The notes below the pieces were generated by a model. That model saw only the letters and a program-made list of their open reading frames with translations, was not told the DNA's origin and did not search any database. DNA of 29,336 nucleotides, from contig CAYNOS010000030.1 in assembly GCA_964398985.1 (NCBI GenBank), positions 1-29,336 of the forward strand. Reading direction: 5' to 3'. A program made the position numbers and the translations under genes. The DNA comes from CAYMRL01 sp964398985. GTDB taxonomy: Bacteria; Deinococcota; Deinococci; Deinococcales; Trueperaceae. Positions 14,179 to 22,339 of this stretch are shown one piece after another (position 1 is the first letter of the stretch; each line of letters starts with the position of its first letter).

Positions 14179-15510
14179 TCAGGCATCCAGCGCCATCGCG
14201 AAGGGCTCCTCCATCGCCTGGCACAGCCACCGTAGGAAGCGCGCAGCACTGGCGCCGTCGATCAGCCGGTGGTCGTACGTCAGGGCCAGCGGCATCATGG
14301 TCCGAGGCTCGAACGCCCCGGTGTCCTCGTTCCAGACCCCTTCCACCGCCGACCGCGAGACCCCGAGGATGGCGACCTCGGGCGGCGTCACGATCGGCGT
14401 GAACGCGTGGCCGCCGATACCGCCGAGGTTCGAGATGCTGAAGTTGCCACCCTGCATCTCCTCGAGGGTCAGCTTGCGGTCGCGCGCCTTGGCGGCCAGC
14501 TCACCGAGCTCGCGGGCCAGATCGACGAGGCTCTTGCGGTCGACGCCTCTGACCACCGGCACCAACAGTCCTGCATCGGTGTCGACCGCCACGCCGATGT
14601 TCACGTAGTGCTTGCGGACGACCTCGAGGTTGGCGGCGTCGATGCTGGCGTTGAAGTCGGGGAAGCGCCTGAGCGCGGCACCGACGATCTTCAGCAGTAT
14701 CGCCGTGGGAGTGAGCTTGACGCCCTCGGGCATCTGCTTTTGATGGCGCTTGCGGAACTTCTCGAGTTCGGTGACGTCGGCCTTGTCGAAGTGCGTGACC
14801 ATGGGAACCACGGCCCAGGCGTTGGCCATCGCCCGCAAGGTCGCCTTGCGCACGCCGCTCATCGGCACGCGCTCGACCTCTCCGTAGCGACTGAAGTCAG
14901 GCAAGGGCTGCGCCGCCGGGGCTGCCGGCGCGACGCCGGCACCGGCGCCGCTGGCTCGCACGTCGGCTGCCGAGACGCGCCCCAGGATGCCCGAGCCAGA
15001 CACCCCGCGGATGTCGACGCCCAACTCCCGGGCAAGTCTCCTCACCGATGGCGCCGCCGGCACCAAGCGGCCGTTGCCGCTGGCATCGCCGGCACCGGTG
15101 GCTGCGTGCGCGGGAGCCGCCTTGCTCGCGGCTGCCGGTGGCGTGGCCGGCGCCGGTGCGGCTGCCGCCGTGGACTCGGCCTGTCGGGCGGCGGTAGCGG
15201 CGGGCGCGCCGTCCTTGGCGGCGGCTGCGTCGGCCTCGGCGGGCGCGGCCGCCGGCGAATCCTCGCCAACCTCTTGGTCCTCGAGGACGACCAACACCGA
15301 GCCGATCTTGGCCTCTTGGCCTTCCTTGACGTTGACCTGCTTGACGACCCCGTCGGAGTTCGAGGGCACTTCGACGACGGCCTTGTCGGTCTCCAACTCG
15401 ATCAGCGGCTGGTTCTTCCTGACCGTGTCGCCCTGCTTGACCAACACCGTCACGACGGTTCCGGACTCGATGCCCTCGCCGACTTCTGGCAGTATCACTT
15501 CGGTAGCCAC
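14179..15510 (-). CDS. aceF: Pyruvate dehydrogenase E2, dihydrolipoamide acetyltransferase
   Basis: A 443-aa E2 core subunit that transfers acetyl from lipoate to coenzyme A. A single lipoyl domain comes first, with the lipoylated lysine Lys43 in ETDKAVVEVPS. An alanine/proline-rich flexible linker (about 84-150) follows, then the peripheral-subunit-binding domain (about 152-188, SVRRLARELGVD, then GSGILGRVSAADV). The catalytic domain ends with the HxxxDG motif DHRLIDG (His414, Asp418). E. coli AceF has three lipoyl domains; one is common elsewhere. Start GTG 15510 has GAGGAAG (15515-15521) 4 nt upstream, overlapping the aceE stop region; the two genes are 11 bp apart and co-transcribed. No E3 gene is in the window. 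Confidence 0.95.
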   Translation of the reverse strand: MATEVILPEVGEGIESGTVVTVLVKQGDTVRKNQPLIELETDKAVVEVPSNSDGVVKQVNVKEGQEAKIGSVLVVLEDQEVGEDSPAAAPAEADAAAAKDGAPAATAARQAESTAAAAPAPATPPAAASKAAPAHAATGAGDASGNGRLVPAAPSVRRLARELGVDIRGVSGSGILGRVSAADVRASGAGAGVAPAAPAAQPLPDFSRYGEVERVPMSGVRKATLRAMANAWAVVPMVTHFDKADVTELEKFRKRHQKQMPEGVKLTPTAILLKIVGAALRRFPDFNASIDAANLEVVRKHYVNIGVAVDTDAGLLVPVVRGVDRKSLVDLARELGELAAKARDRKLTLEEMQGGNFSISNLGGIGGHAFTPIVTPPEVAILGVSRSAVEGVWNEDTGAFEPRTMMPLALTYDHRLIDGASAARFLRWLCQAMEEPFAMALDA

Positions 15511-15521
15511 GACGCTTCCTC

Positions 15522-18251
15522 TCAGTCCGTGTAGGGATCGTGCTTGGCCGGGTCGATGCCGAGCTCGTCGCGTGCCTTGAGCACGGTCTTGGCGTCCAGA
15601 TCACCCTGCTCCGCCAGCGCCTGCAAGGTCGCCAGCACGATGTGCTTCGCATCGACCTCGAAGAACTCGCGCAGCTCGGCGCGCGCCTCCGAGCGGCCGA
15701 AGCCGTCGGTGCCGAGCGCGGTCAACGGCAGAGGAACGTGCTGGGCGAGAGCGTCGGGCAGGATCTTCAGGTAGTCAGAGGCGGCGACGATGACGCCCTT
15801 GGCTCCCGCGAGGGCGCGCCTGACGTAGGCCACCTTGGGCTCGTCGGTCGGGTTGAGGCGGTTCCTGCGCTGCGTCCTGAGAGCGTCGCGGTGGAGCTCC
15901 TTGTAGGAGGTGACGCTCCACACGCTGGCGGCCACCTGGTAGTCGCGCTCGAGGATCGCCTGCGCCTCGAGCACGCTCTGCATGATGCTGCCCGACCCGA
16001 AGAGCTGCGCGTGGTGCTTGCCGTCCTTGGTGCTGCTGGGCCGGAACAGGTAGATGCCCTTGAGCACGCCCTCTTCGAGCTGTTCACGCGTCAGGTGGTC
16101 CGGCGCGCCCGGCTGAGGGTAGTTCTCGTTGCCGATCGTCAGGTAGTAGAAGACGTCCTCTTGCTCCTGGTACATGCGGCGCAGGCCGTCGCGAACGACG
16201 ATCGCCAGCTCGTGCGCGAACGAGGGGTCGTAGGCGAGCAGGTTGGGCACCGTGTACCCGAGCACGTGCGAGTGGCCGTCCTGGTGCTGTAGCCCCTCGC
16301 CGGCGAGCGTGGTGCGGCCGGCCGTGGCTCCTACCAAGAAGCCTTTGGCGCGGCTGTCGCCGGCCGCCCAGATCAGGTCGCCGACTCGCTGGAACCCGAA
16401 CATCGAGTAGTAGAGGAAGAACGGCACCGTGTTGACGCCGTAGTTCGCATAAGCGGTTCCGGCGGCGATGAATGACGACATCGCGCCGGCCTCGGTGATG
16501 CCCTCCTCGAGGATCTGGCCGTCGTGGGATTCCTTGTAGTACAGCAAATTGGCGCTGTCGACCGGCTCGTAAAGCTGCCCCACCGGCGAGTAGATGCCGA
16601 TCTGCCTGAAGAGCGCCTCCATGCCGAAGGTGCGCGCCTCGTCGGGGATGATCGGAACGACCAGCTTGCCCCAGGTCTCGTCCCTCAGCAGCTTGCGCAT
16701 GAGGTTGACCATCACCATGGTCGTCGAGACGGCGCGGTCCTCGCTGCTGAGCATGAACTCCTCGATCAGCTCGGCTGACGGAGCCGCGACGCTCTCGGCG
16801 GTCACCCGGCGCGAAGGCTGGAAGCCGCCCAACTGCTTGCGCCGCTCCAGGAGGTACTCGATCTCGGGGCTGTCCTCGGGGGGACGCAGGAACGGCGCGT
16901 TCGCGATCTCGTCGTCCGACACCGGCAGGTCGAAGCGGTCGCGGAACGCTCGCAGCTCGTCTTCGTCGAGCTTCTTCTGCTGATGCGTGACGTTCTGAGC
17001 CTCGCCGGCGGAGCCCATCCCGTAGCCCTTGACGGTGCGCGCCAGGATCACGGTCGGCTGGCCGGTGTGCTTGACCGCCCGCTCGAAGGCGGCGTAGATC
17101 TTCACGGGGTCGTGACCGCCGCGGTTGAGGCGGTTGAAATCGGCGTCGGTGAAGTCCTCGACGAGTTGCTTGAGCTCGGGAGTGTTGAAGAACTTCTCCT
17201 TGAGTTCGGGACCGCCGAAGGCAGCGTAGCGCTGCGACTCGCCGTCCACCAGTTGCTCGAAGCGCTTGACCAGGACGCCGTCCTTGTCGCGCTTGAGCAG
17301 CTCGTCCCAGGCGCTGCCCCAGGCGACCTTGATCACGTTCCAGCCGCTGCCGCGGAAGATGCCCTCGAGCTCCTGGATGATCTGGCCGTTGCCGAACACC
17401 GGTCCATCGAGGCGCTGCAGGTTGCAGTTGATGACCCAGATGAGGTTGTCGAGCTTGGCGCGCGACGCCACCCTGATGGCCCCGAGAGTCTCGGGCTCGT
17501 CGGTCTCCCCATCGCCGACGAAGGCCCACACCTTGCCGTCACCCTTCGGGTACAGACCGCGGTCCTCGAGGTAGCGGCGGAAGCGCGCTTGGTAGATCGA
17601 GGTGATCGGACCGAGACCCATGGAGACCGTGGGGAAGCTCCAGAAGTCGGGCATCAGCCACGGGTGCGGGTACGACGAGAGACCCGGGCCCGAGGGGCTC
17701 AGCTCGCGTCTGAAGTTGAGCATCTGCTCATCGGTGAGGCGCCCCTCGAGGTACGCCCGAGCGTAGAACCCCGGGCTGGCGTGGCCCTGGAAGTAGATCA
17801 GATCGGCGTCCGCGCCCTTCTCCGCACCGCGGAAGAAGTGGTTGAAGCCGACCTCGTAGAGGTTCGCAGCCGAGGCGTAGGTGGCGATGTGGCCGCCGAT
17901 ACCTGGCGAGACCTTGTTGGCGTGCACGACCAGCGCCATCGCGTTCCACCGGATCAGGTTGGTGATGCGCCGCTCGAGGGCTTGATCGCCGGGATACTCG
18001 GGCTGATCGTCGGGCGCGATGGTGTTGATGTACGAGGTGTCGCTCTCGAACGGCAGCACCACCCCGTTGGTCTCGGCGAGTGCTTCGAGCGCCTGCAGGA
18101 TGTCGCGGACCCGGTCGGAGCCGCCGCTGGCGAGCACGTACTCGAGGGACTCGAGCCACTCGCGGAGTTCGACCCGGTTCAGTTCCGCAAGCTCGTTGGG
18201 CCCGAGCTGAGAACGGTCGAGGTCGAGGAGTTGGTCTAGCACGTCTGCCAT
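15522..18251 (-). CDS. aceE: Pyruvate dehydrogenase E1, homodimeric
   Basis: A 909-aa ThDP-dependent E1 that decarboxylates pyruvate and acetylates the E2 lipoyl group. It is the single-chain AceE type, not the alpha/beta type. The ThDP-Mg motif is GDGETDEPETLG, ending at NCNLQRLDGPV. Other landmarks are GHASPGFYARAYLEGR, the active-loop VKGYGMGSAGEAQN with a following histidine (VTHQQ) and the central GAMSSFIAAG. The frame is open to 18335, but I choose ATG 18251: GAGGAA lies 6 nt upstream and the protein start MADVLDQLLDLD is followed soon by the family's EWLESLEYV. In-frame ATG 18326 cannot be excluded and would add 25 residues. A -10 box at 18376 implies a leader of about 120 nt. Confidence 0.95.
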   Translation of the reverse strand: MADVLDQLLDLDRSQLGPNELAELNRVELREWLESLEYVLASGGSDRVRDILQALEALAETNGVVLPFESDTSYINTIAPDDQPEYPGDQALERRITNLIRWNAMALVVHANKVSPGIGGHIATYASAANLYEVGFNHFFRGAEKGADADLIYFQGHASPGFYARAYLEGRLTDEQMLNFRRELSPSGPGLSSYPHPWLMPDFWSFPTVSMGLGPITSIYQARFRRYLEDRGLYPKGDGKVWAFVGDGETDEPETLGAIRVASRAKLDNLIWVINCNLQRLDGPVFGNGQIIQELEGIFRGSGWNVIKVAWGSAWDELLKRDKDGVLVKRFEQLVDGESQRYAAFGGPELKEKFFNTPELKQLVEDFTDADFNRLNRGGHDPVKIYAAFERAVKHTGQPTVILARTVKGYGMGSAGEAQNVTHQQKKLDEDELRAFRDRFDLPVSDDEIANAPFLRPPEDSPEIEYLLERRKQLGGFQPSRRVTAESVAAPSAELIEEFMLSSEDRAVSTTMVMVNLMRKLLRDETWGKLVVPIIPDEARTFGMEALFRQIGIYSPVGQLYEPVDSANLLYYKESHDGQILEEGITEAGAMSSFIAAGTAYANYGVNTVPFFLYYSMFGFQRVGDLIWAAGDSRAKGFLVGATAGRTTLAGEGLQHQDGHSHVLGYTVPNLLAYDPSFAHELAIVVRDGLRRMYQEQEDVFYYLTIGNENYPQPGAPDHLTREQLEEGVLKGIYLFRPSSTKDGKHHAQLFGSGSIMQSVLEAQAILERDYQVAASVWSVTSYKELHRDALRTQRRNRLNPTDEPKVAYVRRALAGAKGVIVAASDYLKILPDALAQHVPLPLTALGTDGFGRSEARAELREFFEVDAKHIVLATLQALAEQGDLDAKTVLKARDELGIDPAKHDPYTD

Positions 18252-18257
18252 GTGTCG

Positions 18258-18263
18258 TTCCTC
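18258..18263 (-). promoter_or_regulatory. Shine-Dalgarno site of aceE
   Basis: GAGGAA on the minus strand, 6 nt before ATG 18251. It supports this start over upstream in-frame codons at 18326 and 18335. Confidence 0.6.
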
Positions 18264-18375
18264 TCGCCGCCGGCTTGAGGCGAAGCGTTCACCATGCACG
18301 GCGGTCGTCTTCGCATCGTTGAGCATGTCTGGCAAGCCTCTCGCGGCCGTGGCTCGCTATTAGGCACTGGAGCGC

Positions 18376-18381
18376 ATTGTA
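18376..18381 (-). promoter_or_regulatory. -10 box upstream of aceEF
   Basis: TACAAT on the minus strand, in the 175-bp gap between mtnN and aceE. The predicted transcript has a leader of about 120 nt before ATG 18251. No clear -35 box is seen. Confidence 0.45.
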
Positions 18382-18426
18382 CGCCAGTGGTCGAGTACCG
18401 TCGGAGCCGTTGGTTACTCTCGGATC

Positions 18427-19206
18427 TCAGCCGCGGCTCACGGACTCCATGACGCCGGCGACGATGCGCTCGGAGCGGGCCGCCGCCAGGCGCGTGAAGC
18501 GCCTGAAGTCGACTTCGGCGGCGTGATCGGCGCTGTCGGAGATGCTCCTGACGATCACGAACGGCACGCCCCAACGAGCGCAGAGTTGAGCGCAGGCCGC
18601 GCCTTCCATCTCGGCGCAGACGGCGTCGAACCGTTCGCGGATGGCCGCGGCCTGTGCGCTGCCGGCAACGAAGGTGTCGCCCGAAGCGATGCGCCCCGTC
18701 ACGATGCGTGGCGCCCGGCCAGCGGCCGCGGTCGCCTCGCCGGCCAGCGCGGCAGCAGCCGCCTCGGTCGCGATGCGCACCAGCGTCGGGTCGGCCTCGA
18801 ACACCATGCCGGTGCCCGGCACCTCGCCGGGTCGGTAACCGAGGCCCGTGACGTCGACGTCGTGCTGAACCGCGCTCGAGCCGATCACCACGTCCCCGGG
18901 ACGCAGCTCGGGGGCTAGAGCGCCGGCCACGCCCGTGAACACCACTCGCTGGCTGCCGCGCCGCAGCAACTCGTGGGTCAGCGCGGCTGCGTTCACCTTC
19001 CCAACGCCGGACTCGGCAAGCGCCACCTGGCCACCGCCGAGGCTGCCGAAGTGGACGACGAACGGGCCCACGGTCTCGCTGCTCGCGCCTTCGAGTGCGG
19101 CCCGCAGCGACTCGACCTCCTCGGGCATCGCACCGATGACCGCCGTCAGGGTCGGGGGCAGGTGCGCGCGCTGAGACGCGACTGTGCTTCTCGGGCCGCC
19201 TGGCAC
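18427..19206 (-). CDS. mtnN: 5'-methylthioadenosine/S-adenosylhomocysteine nucleosidase
   Basis: A 259-aa nucleosidase that removes adenine from methylthioadenosine and S-adenosylhomocysteine, clearing inhibitors formed by SAM-dependent reactions. Motifs are AVIGAMPEEVE (Glu30 corresponds to the catalytic-water glutamate), SGVGKVNAA, FTGVAG, VIGSSAVQHDVDVT, GRIASGDTFV, the ribose-binding AEMEGAA (Glu201) and the catalytic aspartate in ISDSAD (Asp224). The protein carries about 20 extra N-terminal residues compared with E. coli, but no later ATG, GTG or TTG fits. GTG 19206 begins one nucleotide after the stop of the upstream membrane-protein gene, so the two are an operon. A futalosine hydrolase role is a less likely alternative. 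Confidence 0.88.
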   Translation of the reverse strand: MPGGPRSTVASQRAHLPPTLTAVIGAMPEEVESLRAALEGASSETVGPFVVHFGSLGGGQVALAESGVGKVNAAALTHELLRRGSQRVVFTGVAGALAPELRPGDVVIGSSAVQHDVDVTGLGYRPGEVPGTGMVFEADPTLVRIATEAAAAALAGEATAAAGRAPRIVTGRIASGDTFVAGSAQAAAIRERFDAVCAEMEGAACAQLCARWGVPFVIVRSISDSADHAAEVDFRRFTRLAAARSERIVAGVMESVSRG

Positions 19207-19207
19207 C

Positions 19208-19765
19208 TCAGCGCCGCGCGGTCTTGAACACCCAGCGCCCCAGGTAGGCGCCGCCCACGACCCCCAGCAAACCGAGTCCGGTCATCAGCCAATCGGCGGA
19301 GCCGCCGGGGCTGAGGATGCGCGCGGCGGTCACGCCGCCCGCCAGCGCCACTCCCGAGATCACCGTGAAGGTCAGCGAGTTGGCCATCCCTCGGCGCTCC
19401 AGGTTGAGCGCCGAGAAGTAGCCGAACAACAGGAAGAAGCCGGCGCCGGTGAAGCTGCCAAGCAAGCCCGCCTCGGGATCGGGGGCGACCGCCTGCAAGA
19501 CGATGAAGAAGACGGTCGCGATCATGAAGGCGCCAGAGAAGCGGCCGGGCAGCTTCTTCTTGTCGGCAGCCGACAGCGACGCCACGTCGACGCTCTTCGC
19601 GGGAGCAGGCTTCGCCGCCGCCTGGCGCCTGGCCGCTTCGCGCCGTCTCGTGCGGCGCTCTTTCAACTCGCTGATGCGGTCGCGGCGCGCGTCCTTCTTC
19701 TTCTGTTTCTCCTGCTCGGCCTTCTTGTCCTGTTTGGCCTGAGCCCTGCGGAGCTGTCGATTCAT
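19208..19765 (-). CDS. Small membrane protein with charged N-terminus
   Basis: A 185-aa protein I cannot assign to a named function. The first 55 residues are extremely rich in Lys, Arg, Gln and Glu (MNRQLRRAQAKQDKK at the start) and would be a cytoplasmic, helical, possibly RNA- or membrane-surface-binding tail. About four hydrophobic segments follow: roughly 80-97, 105-124, 134-152 and 160-180. There is no signal peptide or enzyme motif. The start is ATG 19765, not the in-frame codon at 19777, because a TATGCT -10 box lies 7 nt upstream and overlaps the longer version. It leads an operon with mtnN (1-nt gap) and is divergent from lysA. Confidence 0.75.
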   Translation of the reverse strand: MNRQLRRAQAKQDKKAEQEKQKKKDARRDRISELKERRTRRREAARRQAAAKPAPAKSVDVASLSAADKKKLPGRFSGAFMIATVFFIVLQAVAPDPEAGLLGSFTGAGFFLLFGYFSALNLERRGMANSLTFTVISGVALAGGVTAARILSPGGSADWLMTGLGLLGVVGGAYLGRWVFKTARR

Positions 19766-19772
19766 GGCGGGT

Positions 19773-19778
19773 AGCATA
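19773..19778 (-). promoter_or_regulatory. -10 box of a leaderless promoter (membrane protein-mtnN)
   Basis: TATGCT on the minus strand with a 7-nt spacer to ATG 19765. The divergent lysA -10 box is 11 bp away. Confidence 0.6.
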
Positions 19779-19789
19779 ACCGCGCGTGA

Positions 19790-19795
19790 TAGGCT
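19790..19795 (+). promoter_or_regulatory. -10 box of lysA
   Basis: TAGGCT with an 11-nt spacer to ATG 19807, so a leader of only about 4-5 nt with no Shine-Dalgarno site. Confidence 0.5.
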
Positions 19796-19806
19796 CGGCC
19801 CCGCCC

Positions 19807-20964
19807 ATGACGGATGAGTTGCTGCTCGAGGTCGCCGAGCGCTTCGGTACCCCGACCTACGTCTACGACCTCGATGTCGTCAGCGAGCGCTACGCACGCC
19901 TCAGCGAGGTCCTTCCGGGAGCGCACATCCACTACGCGGTGAAGGCCAACGCGCTGGGCGCCCTGCTCAGGCATGTCGCCGCCTTGGGAGCCGGAGCCGA
20001 AGCGCTGACTCTCGGCGAGCTCGAGCGCGCGCTGCGCGCCGGCTTCTCGCCAGGCCGCGTGATCCTCGGCGGTCCTGGGCACACGCCGGCGTTGGCGCGC
20101 CGAGCCCTGGCCGCCGGAGTGACGACCGTCAGCCTCGACTCGCTGGGCGCCTGGAAGGTGTGGCGCGACCAGGATCTGGGCGAGACGCGCTTCTTGTTGA
20201 GGATCAACCCGGCTTTCGACCCGGGCACTCACGAACACCTCGCCACCGCGGCGGCCGGATCGAAGTTCGGGGTGCCGTTGGCGGAGGTCGAGAACGTCCT
20301 CGAGCAAGTCGCCGGCAGCGGTCGCCTGCTGGGTCTGCACGTCCACGCCGGCTCCATGATCAGCGACCCGCGCGTCGCCGACCTCGTCATCGCCGCCCTC
20401 AGACCCTGGTACCAACGTTTCGCGGAGCTGCGGACCGTCGATCTTGGCGGCGGCTTCGCGGTTCCAGGCGCCCCGGTGGCCGAGTTCGCCAGGCGGATGC
20501 TGGACTTCAGCCGTGAGTTCCGCCTCGAGTTGCTGGTCGAACCGGGCCGCTACCTGGTGGCCGAGGCTGGGGTTCTCCTGACCCGCGTACTGCACAGCAA
20601 GGGCGGCGCCGTCGACCACCTGATAGCCGACGCCGGGATGGCGGACCTGCTGCGGCCCGCTCTCTATGGCGCCAAGCATCCTGTCAGGCTGGTCGGTGGC
20701 GAGAACGCCGGAGCCGCGCTGCACACCTACGACATCGACGGCCCGCTGTGCGAGAACGCGGACAGGCTCGGGCGCGCGGTCGAGCTCCCCGAGGCCGTGC
20801 CCGGCGACCTTCTCGCCGTCGCGCAGGCCGGGGCCTACGGCTTCGCGATGGCCTCCAACTACGCCAGCAGCCTGCGGCCGGCCGAGGTCGTGGTGGTCGG
20901 AGGCGAGGCGCGCCTCGCCCGCCGCCGCGAGGATCCCGAAGACCTCTGGCGCCTGGAGACGTGA
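19807..20964 (+). CDS. lysA: Diaminopimelate decarboxylase
   Basis: A 385-aa PLP enzyme of fold type III that converts meso-diaminopimelate to L-lysine, the last step of the DAP pathway. The Schiff-base lysine is Lys46 in YAVKANA. Further motifs are LGGPGHT, KFGVPL, LHVHAGS, VDLGGGFAV, LVEPGRYLV, GPLCENAD (the cysteine that activates the neighbouring subunit) and GAYGFAMASNYAS near the C-terminus. All expected elements are present. The start at ATG 19807 is chosen over GTG 19786 because a TAGGCT -10 box overlaps that upstream codon. Its stop is 4 bp from the stop of the convergent lipoprotein gene. LysA of the DAP pathway, rather than the Thermus AAA-type lysine route, is notable for this phylum. 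Confidence 0.93.
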   Translation: MTDELLLEVAERFGTPTYVYDLDVVSERYARLSEVLPGAHIHYAVKANALGALLRHVAALGAGAEALTLGELERALRAGFSPGRVILGGPGHTPALARRALAAGVTTVSLDSLGAWKVWRDQDLGETRFLLRINPAFDPGTHEHLATAAAGSKFGVPLAEVENVLEQVAGSGRLLGLHVHAGSMISDPRVADLVIAALRPWYQRFAELRTVDLGGGFAVPGAPVAEFARRMLDFSREFRLELLVEPGRYLVAEAGVLLTRVLHSKGGAVDHLIADAGMADLLRPALYGAKHPVRLVGGENAGAALHTYDIDGPLCENADRLGRAVELPEAVPGDLLAVAQAGAYGFAMASNYASSLRPAEVVVVGGEARLARRREDPEDLWRLET

Positions 20965-20968
20965 GCGA

Positions 20969-21457
20969 TCAGGGCCGCGTGTCCACCGCGAACGCGACGG
21001 GTGCGCTCCCGCCTCCGTCGGCTTCGAGCGTGGCTCTGACCCGGTAGGGCCCAGGCACCGACGCCGAGTCCGTGCGCACTTCGAACAGGGCCCACAGCCG
21101 GTATCGGACGCCCGAGGCGACGCTGCGTCGTTCGGCTCGCATCTGCAACAGCCTCAGGTCCCAGCCAGCTGCAACCCTGACGTCCGTCATGTGAAAGCCG
21201 CCGGTCACGTCGCCGATCTCGGCGTTGGCACCGGCCGGCACCCACATCGCCGCCGGGAGGTCGCGGCCGTCGATGCCGAACTGATCGACGGCGAAGTCGA
21301 CGCGTACCACGATCGTCTCGCCGCGCTTGACGAAGACGCCTCCGTCGGCGGCCACGAACGGGTTGGCGACGCTGCCGGCGGCACTGGGGGCGCACGCCGC
21401 CAGGAGCGCCACCACCGCAAGTGACAACAGGGCCACGAGGTTCCTAACGGGTCTCAT
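20969..21457 (-). CDS. Predicted lipoprotein of unknown function
   Basis: A 162-aa secreted protein with a clear type II signal: a basic start, a leucine/valine core and lipobox LLAAC with Cys22. The mature part of about 140 residues is rich in beta-strand-type alternation (TIVVRVDFAVDQFGI, YRVRATLEAD) and may be an immunoglobulin-like or similar beta-sandwich. It has no recognisable catalytic motif and no further cysteines. Start ATG 21457 lies 6 nt after a TAGCGT -10 box, so its mRNA is probably leaderless. It is convergent with lysA (4 bp) and divergent from the SufR-like regulator. I do not recognise the family. Confidence 0.75.
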   Translation of the reverse strand: MRPVRNLVALLSLAVVALLAACAPSAAGSVANPFVAADGGVFVKRGETIVVRVDFAVDQFGIDGRDLPAAMWVPAGANAEIGDVTGGFHMTDVRVAAGWDLRLLQMRAERRSVASGVRYRLWALFEVRTDSASVPGPYRVRATLEADGGGSAPVAFAVDTRP

Positions 21458-21463
21458 GCGATC

Positions 21464-21469
21464 ACGCTA
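21464..21469 (-). promoter_or_regulatory. -10 box of a leaderless promoter (lipoprotein)
   Basis: TAGCGT on the minus strand with a 6-nt spacer to ATG 21457. Confidence 0.6.
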
Positions 21470-21655
21470 GCAGAGAGGCGTAGGTGCTGGCAGTTGCGAG
21501 CTTGCCCCTCGGTTCCGGGTCAGGCTCACCGAGGCTCGTGTACTTCGTACCCAGGCGGGGGACAACCGCAGCAGCAGCGTGGGATACTCGCAGCATCCTC
21601 AACGGCACTGGCGCCGGGGCCTTGCGGCCTGGAGCCAGACGCGGACCTGACCGAC

Positions 21656-22303
21656 ATGGACCAGACTCCCCTTCCGACCCTGCCGTCTGCGGCGGCGAGC
21701 GTCTCACCGAGCCGCATGCGCCTCTTGGCGGAGCTGATGCGCAACCGCAGTGACGGCATGACGGTCGACGAGCTGAGCGAGCTCCTAGCGGTCTCCCATA
21801 ACGCCGTGCAGCAGCACCTGACAGCGCTCCAGCGCGATGGGCTGGTGAAGGTGACGGCCACCCGCGCCACAGGCGGCCGACCGGGGAGGGCCTACGCCCC
21901 GACCGAGGCCGGGCTCGAGGTGTTCCCGCGCCGGTATGCCGAGCTCGCCGACGCGCTGCTGCGTCACAGCCTCGCGCTGTTCGGCGAGGAGGGGCAGGAG
22001 CGGCTCCTGGGCGCGATGGCCGCCGAAGCCGCCAAGGACAGCGAGCAGCGTCTGACGGGACTCGAGGGCCGCGAGCGCCTGGTGGAGGTCGTGGCCATCC
22101 TCAACGAGATCGGCTACGGCGCCACCGTCAACGAGGACGGCTCCGTCACCGCGCTCAACTGTGTGTTCCACAAGCTCACGCGCAGCAGCCGCGCCGTGTG
22201 CCGCTTCGACCGCGAGCTTCTCGGCACCCTGTTGGGAGTGGAGATCGCCCACGACGCCTGCATCGCCGACGGTCACGATTGTTGCCGTTTCCGCCCCGCC
22301 TGA
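21656..22303 (+). CDS. SufR-like winged-helix regulator with C-terminal cysteines
   Basis: A 215-aa transcription factor. A winged helix-turn-helix spans about residues 20-85 (LSELLAVSHNAVQQHLTAL as recognition region, GGRPGRAYAPT as wing). The C-terminal domain has five cysteines: Cys169, Cys182, Cys202, Cys209 and Cys210, within NCVFHK and ending HDCCRFRP. This arrangement resembles SufR and related regulators that bind an iron-sulfur cluster and repress Fe-S assembly genes. Fe-S binding here is inference. No suf or isc gene is in the window. The frame is open back to 21494; ATG 21656 is chosen because family-like sequence begins after it, but neither a ribosome-binding site nor an adjacent -10 box confirms this start. 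The 186 bp upstream, shared with the lipoprotein gene, may hold its operator. Confidence 0.8.
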   Translation: MDQTPLPTLPSAAASVSPSRMRLLAELMRNRSDGMTVDELSELLAVSHNAVQQHLTALQRDGLVKVTATRATGGRPGRAYAPTEAGLEVFPRRYAELADALLRHSLALFGEEGQERLLGAMAAEAAKDSEQRLTGLEGRERLVEVVAILNEIGYGATVNEDGSVTALNCVFHKLTRSSRAVCRFDRELLGTLLGVEIAHDACIADGHDCCRFRPA

Positions 22304-22326
22304 CCCACTCCGACAACTGCTGCAGG

Positions 22327-22332
22327 TAGGCT
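22327..22332 (+). promoter_or_regulatory. -10 box of a leaderless promoter (MOP-like protein)
   Basis: TAGGCT with a 7-nt spacer to GTG 22340. It allows this gene to be expressed apart from the regulator 36 bp upstream. Confidence 0.6.
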
Positions 22333-22339
22333 ACTGGCG

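Noticed and set aside
18252..18335. N-terminal extension of aceE to TTG 18335 or ATG 18326
   Set aside because: ATG 18251 has a well-spaced GAGGAA and gives normal family length. The extension is basic and unlike E1 N-termini, though it is not fully excluded.
21540..21550. Inverted repeat GTAC-TTC-GTAC upstream of the SufR-like gene as an operator
   Set aside because: The arms are only 4 bp and GTAC is self-complementary by itself, so the match is weak; no second copy was found near the gene.
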